Shown here piece after piece: positions 32,833-45,099 of a DNA stretch of 64,000 nt. The stretch is from Riptortus pedestris (Eukaryota > Arthropoda > Insecta > Hemiptera > Alydidae). Both the position numbers and the translations under genes were made by a program. The notes beneath the pieces are model-generated. The model ran no database searches. It was not told the origin of the DNA and was given only the letters and a program-made list of their open reading frames with translations. Each line of letters opens with the position of its first letter. The first letter of the stretch is position 1. Location: contig CM032230.1 in assembly GCA_019009955.1 (NCBI GenBank), positions 21,285,001-21,349,000 of the forward strand. The letters are read 5' to 3'.

Positions 32833-33405
32833 AGTGATCACCTCAACTCGGAATTCTGCGATTTAATGAACACTCAATATTAAAATAAGGTAAATCTGCT
32901 ATGAAGCAAATATCTCAATTAGTGTTGGACTCAGAAGACATTGAAATAAATAGCGAAAGTAATTTGCTATTGGTTTTTTAAATATAGTTATTGGGTCTTT
33001 TTCATTTTGTTCCTGCCAGTTACTTTTAGTGATATCAAAACCTTAAATGATTATTTGATTTAAAATAACATGTTTTTTAAAAAAAACAGACTTAATTATT
33101 CAAAAATCATGGTTTAATAAAAAATTAAACAAATCTGCTCCTTCATGCCTTTTCCTCCTCGGATTTCTTCTTTTTTGCGGAAGCCCACAATGATATCTCC
33201 TAGGTAGAATCGATGGACATTTGAAGAAAAATTTCGAAAATTGCTCCCTCCCCTAAGGGAAATCTGCTAAGACGCTTAAATATGGAAATATGAAGAAACA
33301 AATAAAAATGAGTTACGTTCAAACATCTGTCGTTTGTTAGACTCTGGATTTTTTGTTTGAATATTACCAAATTCCATGCTGGCAGGTTTCGTGTGAAAAG
33401 ATAAA
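32833..33405. other. AT-rich stretch with small HINE scraps
   Basis: 33190-33271 is a minus-strand 5' fragment (TCTCCTAGGTAGAATCGATG..GGGAAATCTGCTAA). The rest is AT-rich and unrecognised. Confidence 0.45.
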
Positions 33406-33973
33406 AAGTCCGTCACGCAGGGGCTGCGTAAACTAAGCAGATTTCCCAAGTGAAGTTATACAATAGAGAAATCTCCATGCGAGAGCTGAACAGTTACGGC
33501 AAAGGGCCGAACTAGCTTCTGGCGGGAAATTCAAAAATCCGTTATCGGCCCAAATTTAATAAACATGCAAATATCTCGGTTAATATTCAAGATAGGGAAT
33601 AATTGTATATAACAATATTTACAGTAAATTTAATTTGCAATAAGCTTGGTTCTAATTTTGCGATCTGACGTATAGTAACAGAGATATTTCGAATTTTCGA
33701 AAATCCTCTCCTCTAAACCCCCCCTCCCACTGGTCCGATTTCAGCCATTAACGAACTTGATCTTTCTTTTTACATGAAACGACTAAATATCGAGTTTGGT
33801 AACGATCAAACAAAAATTGCGACCGCTATAGCGGTATAACAGACAATATATATATACAGTTTTGAAAGGACCTCATTTTCGTCATCTACTAGGTAAGATC
33901 GATGTACATTGGAAGAAAACTCCGTCATGAGTACAGCCTCAATAGCTGATTTCCCTGAAGGGAAATCTGCTAT
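33406..33973 (-). mobile_element. HINE-like element, type A, complete
   Basis: AAGTCCGTCACGCAGGGG at 33406, AGCAGATTTCCCAAGTG, a C-rich tract, GCGACCGCTATAGCGG, a very short (TA)n, TTTGAAAGGACCTC and a 5' end GATTTCCC..GGGAAATCTGCTA. It is one of the shortest complete copies (568 bp). Confidence 0.88.
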
Positions 33974-34522
33974 AAAGTTAGTCAAAGGCTGAAATCGACG
34001 TATAATTCTGGATTTTATGGAAAACTCAATATTGAAATAAGGGAGATTACAAAAATGTAAATGCCTCGATTATTAACTCCACACTCTCCCTAAATAAACA
34101 GGAAATATAATTTGGCATAAGGATACATGTACATAGGTTTTTCATCCGATTCAAAATAACCAAGGTAATTCGAAATTTTAATTTTGCCCTTTTTCTAAAG
34201 ACTAACTAAACCTAGTCCCATTTCAGCGATTAAGAAATTCTCCAAGATCATTGTCAGTCTCTTCCATGTATGAACCAAATCAATTCAGAGTTTCGTAACG
34301 AACAAATGAAAATTTGTTATGTGTAATTCTACTGTACATATGATACGGAAGTCCTAAACGGCTGGACCGATTTGAATGAATTTTTTTGGTCGGGTTTGGG
34401 TCACGCCCTGGATGATTTAGATTCACAAATCAGCCCGGCAGATGGCACTGCAGTCGGGATCTAGGTTATTTATCTATACTGCAACATAACGTCTTGATCA
34501 ACTTGAATGAATTTTTGTGTAT
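33974..34522. repeat. decayed HINE and Helitron fragments
   Basis: 34000-34316 follows minus-strand HINE interior with heavy decay. 34350-34450 (CCTAAACGGCTGGACCG, TCACGCCCTGGATG, AGCCCGGCAGATGG) is the 5' region of an insect-type Helitron family also seen at 59150. Confidence 0.5.
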
Positions 34523-34601
34523 GGATCCATTCATTTTCGAAATTTTTAATCAAATGCCCATCGATCCTACCTAGGAGATGACAAAAATGAGGTCCGTTCA
34601 A

Positions 34602-34643
<42 letters not shown>

Positions 34644-35826
34644 ATATATATGCCTGTTACCGCTCTTTCAATCGCAATTATTGTTTAATCGTTACCAAAT
34701 TCGATATTTAGTCGTTTTATATAAAAAAGAAAGATCAAGTTCGTTAACGGCTGAAATCGGAAGAGGGAGAGGTTCGGAGGGGAGGAATTTCGAATACCTC
34801 TGTTAGTACACGTCGGTCGGATCGAAAATTTGTATAGAAACAATCTTTTAGGAAATTAAATTTACTATAAATATTGTTCTATACATATTTTTGATATAAT
34901 GAGTATTAACCAAGATATTTGAATTTTATAGTTTTACGCTTTCAGTAAATCCCCACTTCTACAAGGTTACATAACAAATGTTGTTTCCAACATAACTTTA
35001 CATACAAATAATAGTTATTTATTATACAAGTGACGAAAGTAGATCATTTTACAACTCGAGTGAAACGTTTACCCACACGAGTGAAGCGAGTGTGGTAATT
35101 TCACGAGAGTTGTAAATTCTACTTTCGTCACGAGTGTAATATTACATTTTTTCTGTAATCGTGTAATACATGATCAGATCTAACCAGAATATGAACAAAA
35201 TTAGGATGTTGCGAATTATGATTATTATGTTGTTGGTAGGTTATAGGCATGGTTGTGAAAGGTTATAAGCATAGTTATAAAACAACTAGTGTGATTGTGA
35301 AGTAGTGCAGGTTATAAACAAGGAAGGTAATTATTATTATATTTAAATTTTAAAATATATTGATTATTTCCACCAATAATTCATTCACATTTCAATTTAT
35401 TTTGTTAAAATAAATTCTTACAATGTTAAGAAACATTTAAAAACATTTAATTTCCAACTTCAAATTATTTTTTAATTTATACTTATTACTAATTAAGAAG
35501 GCAATTCACTTTCTTCACTCTATTGCAAAATGTTTCACTTTCTTCACTCATTTCAGTTTAGTAATGTTACCATTATTCAACGATTAGAGAAAAAATAATT
35601 TCTTGATCCACCCCCTTCTTTTGCTCTTGGATTACTAAATTTTAATGATTGAGATTAAAATTATTCTGATCATTATAAATTATAGCACTAGCTATAGTAA
35701 ACAGTTTTCAATAAAATTAATATGTTTTATTCTGATATAATTTGGTAATTGTTTTTCTTTCCAGTGAGAGATTAGCCCCGTTTGTTTACATTTCAGACGC
35801 TTCCCGTTGGGGGGGCTAGTAGTTGG
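34523..35826 (+). mobile_element. HINE-like element, type L, split by 580-bp insertion
   Basis: 5' terminus is lost. Clear from CATCGATCCTACCTAGGAG through the TA core, GTTAACGGCTGAAATCGG and the 3' half to 35012. It resumes at 35600 with the type L block (ACCCCCTTCTTTTGC, GTTTACATTTCAGACGC) and stops at a G-run without a hairpin end. Confidence 0.75.
35013..35592. mobile_element. 580-bp unclassified insertion, 7-bp duplication
   Basis: Flanked by AAATAAT (35006-35012 and 35593-35599), and the uninterrupted host sequence is known from other copies. The left end carries a near-perfect inverted repeat (35021-35141; arms around GTGACGAAAGTAG and CCACAC/GTGTGG at the tip). The right 86 bp (35501-35586) recurs almost identically at 53813-53898. 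No terminal inverted repeats pair the two ends. Confidence 0.65.
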
Positions 35827-36894
35827 CATAAATTTCTGGGCCGTGGCTGAGTTATTACTTGTGTAACGTCCTGTTGCAGTAGCGATATTTAGGTCCCTCT
35901 TCCCTGCTCATTAGTTAATGAATGTGTTAGTCTAGTGTGTCCAAGGTAGACAATTGAAGAAATGCTTCGATGATAGCGTTAAGTAGTCGCTTAACATGTA
36001 CAGCGGATTTATTTGTATAGTAAATTTGCTTGAAAACAAATTAGTTTGAAATTCCTGGGCCTAACTCAATGATAATGGAGTATTCAGGCCAGTTAGAGAG
36101 TGGTGTAACTAACTACTTATTACAAACCATTAATGAAGAACACATTAAACAAACATGAAAATAGCCCCCGAGAGGACTACAGCATCCAGTATCTCTCCAG
36201 GACCATTGTCGAGCAGGCAAAAGGACTTTTTAAATTATTAGATAATATGAGTGACCTTAGCAAAGTGGTTATCTATAATTAAAATCAAAGTCCGCTCTCG
36301 TAAAAATAATTCCCCTTTGTTGGTAGCTATGGAGTAATTATGTGGCTTACACAGAACAATAAGGAGACAACGACTCATCTTGCGCTAATCCTATCTTCCA
36401 CCAAAAATCGGATTAACTCATCCCAGACTATGAATGGAAACCATTCCCCCACTCATATTCCTATTTTACGTCTGGCTTTTCTCGTTTTTGTTGTTCCAAA
36501 ATTTATGTCTGCATAATAAACATTGGAAAGGGCGATAAGGAAACCATCAGAGTAATTCCTACAACAGAATATAAATGGTACAGGTGTGAATTTAAAACTA
36601 TTTCAACAGAATGTAGAATTGTTCTGTTTTGTTCAAAAACTATGTAAGTAATTTAATATTTGAGCAAATAAAAGTTCATCACAACAATTTTCATTTAATC
36701 AATTTTGGAAGATAGGGAAGTATTTTTTTATTATTATGGGAAGGTATATTTTCAGAAAACTGCTCTCAAATCCAGATCCGGGGAAAATCCAACTGAAGTG
36801 GAGTTTATAATCGTGACTTATATGTCAACGGGAATTAAAAACCTTGGGCACAAGTCTCGAGGTAGAACCCCTTGTTGAACTTCTTTTATAATGT
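35827..36894. other. unrecognised stretch
   Basis: Moderate AT content, no recognised repeat and no exon with convincing splice sites. Confidence 0.45.
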
Positions 36895-37160
36895 CTACTT
36901 GCAATTAGACAGTTGTTTGGCGCCTGTTAGTGTTGTTTTAGGCACGAGTCCAGTTTGAACTTACGATAATAGCCAAAACTGCGACAGAATTTATCCATCT
37001 TTAAGCCCAATAACTAAATCGTTATAATTTCTTTATTTTTCGGTATAGGATTTTCGGATATTCTCATCATTGGGTACTGCAATGTCCATAATATCAGCAG
37101 TCTTATTGATAGTGTCAATAATGAGAATATGCGGATTGTCAAGGTGTACAGTATGGCAAA
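36895..37160 (-). pseudogene. decayed non-LTR retrotransposon C-terminal region
   Basis: Minus-strand translation with three stops reads HLDNPHILIIDTINK, then MDIAVPNDENIRKSY, YNDLVIGLKDG and, further on, GLVPKTTLTGAKQLSN. The pattern R/NPDI-LID, I-D-AVPND-N, KY-DL and a final TG-IPK-L-L is the conserved stretch after the RT domain in a group of LINE-like elements common in arthropods. A probable frameshift follows near 36890. Sequence just upstream (37245-37310) matches 7028-7110, so two copies of the family occur here. Non-functional. Confidence 0.6.
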
Positions 37161-37727
37161 TTAACATCGCTATACGTCTTTATAAAATATTTTTCCAATC
37201 ATTTTTGGGTATTATAACAACAATAACCGAACATGTGTAGGTACCATGCCGAATTTTACCTCTAGAGCTTGATGATATACTTTTGCCACGTTTTTGTGAT
37301 ATAATATCCAGCAAATATAAATGAATATTTAACAATTTGGAGTTTTTGTTAACATTTGGTTTATTTCATGAAGGGTGTGATTCGCTACAAATTGTGTGAC
37401 GCCAAACAAACAAATGAATAAAAAAATTATGGAAAATTAAATTTCCTATTCGTGAGAGGATATATAAGCTCTCTGCCCAGTATTATTAATCGAGATATTT
37501 GGGTTTTAACTTTCCTTATTTTAATATTCGGTCTTCATTAAACCCCCAGATTTAGACACCTATTTCAGCCATTTACGAACTTTATCTGTTTACACGGAAC
37601 GCTGAAGCATTGAATTTGATAACAGTCAAACAAAAATTTCTGTGTCGCAAAAATTTGAACGAAACTCATTTTTATTTGATCTTTACCAATTTGAGCGTTT
37701 CGTGCAATATTTTTTTAAATTATTATT
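37161..37727. repeat. retroelement remainder and HINE scraps
   Basis: 37245-37310 belongs to the retroelement above. 37470-37550 (plus) and 37555-37665 (minus) are oppositely oriented HINE interior scraps, the second with TTTGAACGAAACTCA. Confidence 0.45.
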
Positions 37728-37943
37728 ATTATTTATTAACGTCCACGTTCTGCTACAGTGGCTAATTAGGACGGGCTAATCTACAGGTTACCACCATTTT
37801 CTAGTCAGGGTGGGACTAAGGAATCTATTCAATGAGTTCCGTCACTAAATAAATTCCTACTGCCGGGGCGGGAATCGAACTACCCACTCTAGGTTTACCA
37901 TGTGAGATTAAGGCAAACGCTTTAAAACACATGGTTAACCTAA
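37728..37943 (-). repeat. tRNA-derived SINE, near full length
   Basis: Starts TTATTAACGTCCACG after an AT tail, then CTACAGGTTACCACC and AGTCAGGGTGGGACTAAGG. The B box reads GGCGGGAATCGAACTACC on this strand. It ends in the head at CACATGGTTAACCTAAACC. Confidence 0.82.
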
Positions 37944-38365
37944 ACCCTATGAGAAGTATTAATAATTCAATTTGTGTCTGTATATAAATAACACTACAAG
38001 AGGCAACTGACCTTAGAAGAGGAAGACTAATGAAAATGAGGGTATTTTATAAGTAGTAACAAAAGTGTGATTCCCCATTTTATGTTCTATATTTTACTAA
38101 GAGAGGAGAGAAATTCTAAAATCAATGAATAGGTAATTAGGAACTAAGGGAAAATACCATAAACATAGAACATAACTGATCAATATGCGGGCGACCCACA
38201 GCGAAATTGTGTGGCGAAAGTCACTAAGTCAGAGTCCTACATTTAAGAAAACCTAGTAATATATGTAGCCATGAACATTACAAATTATTAGGTATGCTAG
38301 TTAATTTGAGTGAAATATTAGAGATCGGTAAAAAAAAAAGAAAAAGAATGTCATTGTAATTTACA

Positions 38366-38512
38366 ATGTTCACTTCGTGTTACAACGGTTAATTGGAACG
38401 CCTACAAGAACCCAGTTCTAGCCAGGGTGGGACTAAGGATTTTATTCAATGAGTTCGTCACTAAATAAATTCCTATTGCCCAAGCGGGAATCGAACTCGC
38501 CACTGCCTTAAT
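38366..38512 (-). repeat. SINE, head truncated
   Basis: CAACGGTTAATTGGAACG, AGCCAGGGTGGGACTAAGG, ATTCAATGAGTTCGTCACTA, and a B box GCGGGAATCGAACTCGCC. It stops at 38510 before the A box. Confidence 0.78.
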
Positions 38513-38699
38513 ATATGAGTACACTCACTCTAATTAATAGCCTACATTTTGAGCAACGACTTGCTATGTGAAAGAGAGGTAGATTCGTAAAACGTACGTA
38601 CATGGATTCGTGCAGATCTCACACCGAAGAGCTCAGGTAAGCCTTTAAGAGTTGAGGCATGTATGCAAATAAACCTGGGAAACGTTGCGTGCAAATGTC

Positions 38700-38785
38700 G
38701 ACAATAGGAATCTACTTAGTGACGAACTCACTAAAGAAAATTCTAAGTCCCATCCAGACTGGAAAAGGTTGGCAACTACGAGTAT
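38700..38785 (+). repeat. SINE body fragment
   Basis: AATAGGAATCTACTTAGTG, ACGAACTCACTAAAGAAAAT, CCAGACTGGAAAAGG, GGCAACTACG. Head and tail are missing. Confidence 0.6.
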
Positions 38786-39554
38786 TAAATAATAGTTTTC
38801 TATGGGTTCATAGAGGGCAAAAACGAATAATTCCATTGTAATCTGAAACCAGAAAATATTTGAGAATTCAATGATCACTGATTCAATACTTACTGGGGGA
38901 AGTAATTATACAAGTAACTCCCTTAATATTCCAGTTAGATAAACGTATACAGACCAATTATTGCATGGTATTAAGTTTGAACTAGATTTCTGGAATCGCC
39001 ATGTTGTGAGTTACATGAGTACATAGAGGATCCAAATAAATGTCTCCATTAAGCGGCGAAACCTCAAACCGTCATTAGGAGGCATTAATTGGAGACGATG
39101 GATGGGCAAGGCTTCGGAAAGGACTTACAAGCAATTATAAGATCTAGAAGACTGCTCCATCTGTAAGTGAGGGGGGAGGCTAAGAACAATTATCGAATTC
39201 CTCAGCCGAACGCTATCGGGGATTAACGGCTCTAATATTCCCAGCTCCATCTGTTATCAGTCTGTCTCCACTTGCAGCTTATTTCCATCGCTTTCAGATT
39301 CACACCAAATTTATATGGGATTTGCATAGCAATATTCCCTCCCTCGTAAATCTGCCTCCTGACCCCACCTGCAGTCCTGTTCCGTTCCACGACCCCCTCC
39401 CTCTCACTTATTCCCTTCCTTATCCGAGGTATTTTTCTCCATTTGAGTGTATACTACCTAAAAAGCATGTTATCGCCATGAATTTCATATGGTAAATTTA
39501 TGGAAGTTTCTATTAGACATCCCAACTAGAAAAAGACTTAAGTTATCTTAAGCT
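38786..39554. other. non-repetitive island, GC-richer at 39050-39430
   Basis: 39050-39430 stands out from the intron by base composition and absence of known repeats. Neither strand gives a long frame. It contains GGGGATTAACGG, TTATCAGTCTG and pyrimidine-rich stretches. It could be a conserved regulatory segment or an unknown old insertion. Confidence 0.35.
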
Positions 39555-39642
39555 TCTAGCAGATTTCCTAGAGCAGAGATGGGATTCCATCGATCCTACA
39601 CAGGAGATGACGAAAATGAGGTCAAACGTATATATATAAAAC

Positions 39643-39701
<59 letters not shown>

Positions 39702-40106
39702 TATTTATGTCTGCTAGCACTCTAGCGATCGCAATTAATGTTTAATCTTTACCAAACACGGTATTACATTGATTTATGTAAGAAGAAAGATCAAGTTGGT
39801 TTATGGCAGAAATCGGAAAAGTGAGAGGAGGGTTTAAAGGCGGAGGAATTTCAAAAATACAAAATATAGTCCGAATATATAGAACCAATCATATTGCATC
39901 TGCAATGTTTAATGAAACCATCACACCCACCCCACCCCCACACACCCTCACTCCTACTCGTGTCATATTGACAGTAAGGTTTCATATGATGAAGCCTAAA
40001 AACCAAATACTATTCTCATTAGACTTTTACTATTCGAGATAAATGCAAACACGTGGCGCACCTGGGAAAACTGTTTAAGTTAACGCAGCCACTGCCTGAC
40101 GGGCGT
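39555..40106 (+). mobile_element. HINE-like element, type A
   Basis: TCTAGCAGATTTCC at 39555 with part of the 5' block deleted, CATCGATCCTACACAGGAG, a long TA core, CTCTAGCGATCGC, AAAGATCAAGTTGG. 3' end AACGCAGCCACTGCCTGACG near 40106. Confidence 0.8.
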
Positions 40107-40419
40107 TTCCACTTAATGTGATTGATCAACTCCATATAACAAGGAGGACATGGAATGAGGTCTGCAGTAGACTTCCTGGCCCCAAACACGGGGTCTAAGG
40201 GAGTCATACCAAGGGGCAGTCAGACGTATACACGCGTTAATACTCCTGTTGATCTATTAGGGCTGCGACAGTAGTGCTCTCTGGCGAGCTGCACCTGAAC
40301 TAATGTTATCCCCTGGTGCGAATCGAGCATGCATGTATTTTTTACCTTCGGCTTACTTAGGGTAGTGAAAACTGGACCCACGCCTTAACCTACAGAGCAA
40401 CCAACGAACTCTCTCTCGT

Positions 40420-40489
<70 letters not shown>

Positions 40490-41175
40490 CAAAATATTTA
40501 TAATAAAAATCAGTTAAACATAATTTATGATCAGGCACTTTGCTACTTAAACGTGGGACAAGTTTCTCATTATTTATACAGCTTGCAATCCTTTAATAAA
40601 TTTGAATAAAGGTGTTTAAAAATGTGCGCTATATATTTAAAGTGAATATATTATGATTGTTAACGAAATTAATTTATTATATATAATTATTTGAATTGAT
40701 GGATTTTATAAAATGTATTCATGGAATTTGAGCTAATTTTATCGCAAATGTAATATAAGAGTATGTGTTAATCAATAATTTGTAAAGACATTAATTGACA
40801 TAATAATAGAAACTTTATTATATAAAACATTTTTGATATATTCAATCATGTTAACATTTAATGCAAATAAATACACTTAATTTCATTCATTTCACGTGTT
40901 TATGAATGTGTCAACTGATTGCTGGATAAAAAGGACTGTAAAAACAAAACTGTAATTGACTAGAAACTATGGAATCTAAATTATTTTTGAAGCTAAGACA
41001 TATCTGTAGGGGCGAGAGGGAGTTCTTTATTATTCCTATTTATACATGCTAATTTGAATTAAAAAGTATATTATCTAATAGCAAGACTAAATAGAATTCA
41101 TTAAAAGCATAAACAAGAAAGAAAAAGGAAAAAAAAAAACTGTTATTTTCGAATAATTAAAGTGTTGAGTTTAAT
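40107..41175. other. AT-rich stretch with (TA)n(CA)n microsatellite
   Basis: The microsatellite spans 40427-40487. Around it is non-repetitive AT-rich sequence without recognised genes. Confidence 0.5.
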
Positions 41176-41445
41176 TTTGGTATTTATGCTTAGAATAAAG
41201 TGGTCCATGACAAAATAGCTTGTTGTTAATATGATATTAGTAGGAGGGGGTGTTAGCATGAAAACTAAATAAATCCAAATATATCGGTTAATTTTCATGA
41301 TTGAGAAAATATGAACATAACAACATTTATAGGCATAATAATTTGCAATAAGTATGTTCTATACACTTTTTGGATCTGGCTTATAATAACGGAGATATTT
41401 CGAATTTTCATTCATTCTACATAAGACGTTTAAATGAGTTTAGAT
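41176..41445 (-). mobile_element. HINE-like interior fragment
   Basis: GGTATTTATGCTTAG, GTAGGAGGGGGTGT, ACGGAGATATTTCGAATTTTC and GACGTTTAAATGAG follow the family interior. Neither terminus is present, and a complete copy begins 12 bp later in the same orientation. Confidence 0.65.
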
Positions 41446-41457
41446 TAAAAAAAAAAA

Positions 41458-42071
41458 ATCCGTCACGCAGGAGGTGCGTTAACTAACAAGATTTCCCACG
41501 TGCGCCACGTATTGGCATTTATTTCAAAACTTAAAAGTTCAACGAGAACAATATTTGGTATTTAAGCTTTAAATGATGTACTTCGTGACATAATGGAATA
41601 TTGTTAATATGAGATAAGTAGGAGAGGGGGTTTACAGAAGATCGGAAACTAAAAAATGCAAATATCTCTAATCAAGATAGTGAACATATGTACAAAACAA
41701 CATTTATAGAACATTAAATTTGCAATACAAGTTTTCGATCCGACGCGTAATAACCGAGATATTAAGAATTTTTTTAATTCTCCTCCTCTAAACACCACCT
41801 CCCCCTGGCCCGATTTCAGCCGTTAACGAACTTGATCTTTCTTTTTGTATAAAAAGATTATAAATCAAGTTTGGTAACGATAAGACAAAAATTGCGACCG
41901 CTAGAGCGGTAACAAACAAATTATATATATATATTGAGAGAGAGAGTTTTGAACGGACCTCATTTTCATCATCTCCTGGGTAGGATCGATGGACATTTTA
42001 ATAAAAATTTCGAATATCGCGTCATGAGTACGACCTCAATAGCTGATTTCCCTTGAAGGGAAATTTGCTAA
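41458..42071 (-). mobile_element. HINE-like element, type A, complete
   Basis: AATCCGTCACGCAGGAGG, AAGATTTCCCACGTGCGCC, GCGACCGCTAGAGCGG, a TA-GA core, TTTGAACGGACCTC, CATCTCCTGGGTAGG and a 5' end GATTTCCCTTGAAGGGAAAT ending at 42071. Confidence 0.87.
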
Positions 42072-42077
42072 AAATTT

Positions 42078-42780
42078 CAAGAGCGTTAATAGACCTATAT
42101 ATATATATATATCAGAGAAAGATCAAGTTTGTTAATAGTTGAAATCGGACCTGCGGGATGGAGGGATAAGGGAGGATTTTCGAAAAATCTCTTACTATAC
42201 GTCGGATCGAAAAATTGTATTGAACCAATCTTATTGCACACAAAATGTAATATAAACATTCATAAATACTTATTCTCTATCTTGAATGTTAACCAAGATA
42301 TTTGCATTTTTCAGCCTTCAGCAAATCCATTTTATAGAAACAATATTTTGATATATAATAAATTATATTAATCTAAGCTCAAATACCAAATATTGTTTTA
42401 TAGAGACCTTTATTATACGAGATACATGAAAATATGATCTGGTGACACCCCTCCACCCCATCCCTACCATCTTAAGGAATTTTACTACTATAATATGTTT
42501 GATTGAAATAAAAATTATTGAGATTCATTATTAATTAGAACACTAGATATAGTAAATAGTTTTCCACCAAATTAATATGTTTATTCTGACAAGTTTTAGT
42601 AATTGTTTTTCTTTCTGGTGAGACGTTGCCAGACCTGTTCCTTTAAATTTCGGACGCATCCCGTTTGTATTTATTCACTTAATATTGACGGTGTTGTGTT
42701 GCCAGTATGTAGATTTATCTCTTGTTAAACTTCACAAAGGAAATCTGCTTTGGTTACGCAGCCCCTGCGTGTGGACATCT
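42078..42780 (+). mobile_element. HINE-like element, type L, chimeric at the TA core
   Basis: The first 20 bp (AGAGCGTTAATAGACC) are minus-oriented. After (TA)n at 42096-42111 the sequence continues in plus orientation (AAAGATCAAGTTTG) to a type L 3' end GCAGCCCCTGCGTG. An orientation switch at the microsatellite is visible. Confidence 0.75.
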
Positions 42781-43533
42781 TTTTTTGGAATGCTAAAAAC
42801 TTACTAATATTGAGGAAACTAATTTCTTTACTAATTATTGAACAGTAATCTTAAATAAAACTTTTTATGTCGGGCAGAACGTAGGAAAGTTTGAATTCAG
42901 AAAATTTTTACTTTTCAATGTAATTGGGATTTTGAACCTTGTTCTCTTTATATTATATTGGTTATTGTTTTAATAATGTAGTTTTCTTTTACCGGCATTA
43001 TTCTATCAGCTACTGAAACTTCAACACATTACTATGTATTAGGTATATTAGCGTTGAGTTTGCAAATATGACCGTGACATTAATGAAAGGTTTGATATTG
43101 ATAGGATTGTGAAATGGTTAAGGCAGCATAAAACACTAGGTTCAAATTGATTATCATGTAATAGGGTTGCATAAGGATCTTACCCAACAATCCAACCCTG
43201 GTGTGCACGCCACCTGACCAGGGTGGGTGTCTATTTAATAGACATGATGATTCAAATACAGCTATAATCAACATTTGCAATTGTATTACGATAGACGATG
43301 TAACAGAGGCTTTAATAATTCCGTGCTGTCAATACGATGACCTGACCTTTTTTACATTTTTAAATAGTGACCCACTATCATCACTTCTATTTGTTTTCCA
43401 TTGCTTTATTTATTTATTATATTATATTAACTCTTTCAGGTTCAAGAATGGCCTTTGATCCAGTATAAGTGTAGGAGCATATAATGTTTAAGTCTTGTAA
43501 GATACTAGTCTGATTTTTTATGTTAAAAGAAAA
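42781..43533. other. unrecognised stretch
   Basis: No known repeat. Short frames at 43080-43458 have no recognisable motif. Confidence 0.45.
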
Positions 43534-43719
43534 AAGTCCGTCACGCAGGAGCTGCGTAAACTAAGCAGATTTCCCATGTGAAGTTTTACAATAGAGAATT
43601 CTCCATACTGGTAACACAACACCACCGTGAGTAAATGCAAACGGCAATGAGAAATCTTTCAGTTAATTGGCGTTAATCAATGGCGTCATGAGTACGACCA
43701 TAAGGGAAATATGATAAAA
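43534..43719 (-). mobile_element. minimal HINE-like element (186 bp)
   Basis: Left end AAGTCCGTCACGCAGGAG, AGCAGATTTCCCATGTG, ACAATAGAG. After AATTGGCGTTAATCAATGG it passes directly to GCGTCATGAGTACGACC and a reduced 5' end, CATAAGGGAAATATG. The core and both halves are deleted, yet both termini remain. Confidence 0.75.
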
Positions 43720-43772
43720 GGGTTTACACTTACATATATAATAAATAATTAAAGACCCATATATAACTAAAA

Positions 43773-44205
43773 AAGTCCGTCACGCAGGGGCTGCGTAAAC
43801 CAAGCAGATTTCTCACCTGAAGTTTTAGAATAGAGAAATGCCATTAGTACCGGCCAGTTATGAAACGGCCGAACTAGCCAGCCGGAAACTCACGACTGCA
43901 ACCAAAGTTAGCCGATCTTATGACCGTTACGCTCAATAAAATGCAAATATCTCAGTTAATACTCAAGACAGAGAATAAACGTATATGACAATATTTATAG
44001 TAAATTTAATTTGCCATAAGATTGGTTCTATACAATGTTTCGGACCGACGTATAGTAACGGAGTTATTTCACATTTTCAAAAATCCTCTCCTCTTTGGAC
44101 CGATATCAGCCATTAACCAGCTTGACTATTATATTTACATAAAACGTTTAAATATCAAGTTTGGTAACGATAACGCAAAAATGGCAACCGCTAGAGCGTT
44201 AACAG

Positions 44206-44261
<56 letters not shown>

Positions 44262-44381
44262 GAGTGGACCTCATTTTTTTCATCTCCCAGGTAGGATTGA
44301 TGGACATTTGAGAAAAAGTTTTGAAAAGCCCGTCATGAGTACGACCTCAATAGCTGATTTCCGTTTAGAGTAATCTGCTAA
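43773..44381 (-). mobile_element. HINE-like element, type A, complete
   Basis: AAGTCCGTCACGCAGGGG at 43773, AGCAGATTTCTCACCTG, GGCAACCGCTAGAGCG, TA core at 44211-44254, TTTTGAGTGGACCTC and a decayed 5' palindrome CCGTTTAGAGTAATCTGC. Confidence 0.87.
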
Positions 44382-44907
44382 GACTCAGATTAGGGAAGAA
44401 AATGAAGCACAATAGCTGCGAGACAACTAAAATTGTAGGGAATAAATATGCTTCCTCCGTTTCCTCAACTTTGTTTGATTATGTAATTTATCAAGCCAAA
44501 CATACAGTCGAGGGTTATGATTGGATAAAATTCAATTTTATCTTTATTCCAATTGAACAAGAGATATTAGCAGACTTTATTAAATCCTTCGGAGAAGCTA
44601 TATAAAAGCCTCTGAGTAAATTTACTCTTCCGTTCATTTTATTTTTATTCCAAAATACAAAATTTTCCTGATTCATTTTCATTTAATAAATCGGCACTTT
44701 AGATACTGGAGGATAAATGGATTTATTCAAGTTGGATGATTTCTAATGGTTGTAAAACGATAGAGATTGTGTTTTTAGCATTAAATGCACTTGATCGTAA
44801 TTGCAGGAGCAGTCGGAAAGGACTTTAAATGCTATAAACGTTTGTTATTCAGGCATTATGGATTAACTACTACATTGCAATTTTGCCGAGCAGGTTTTCT
44901 AAAATTG
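44382..44907. other. unrecognised AT-rich stretch
   Basis: A 67-codon plus-strand frame at 44402-44605 has no recognisable motif. No repeat family was seen. Confidence 0.4.
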
Positions 44908-45091
<184 letters not shown>

Positions 45092-45099
45092 AGACAATG

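Noticed and set aside
40427..40487. (TA)n(CA)n as a possible promoter or matrix attachment site
   Set aside because: Nothing beyond a simple dinucleotide repeat supports a function.
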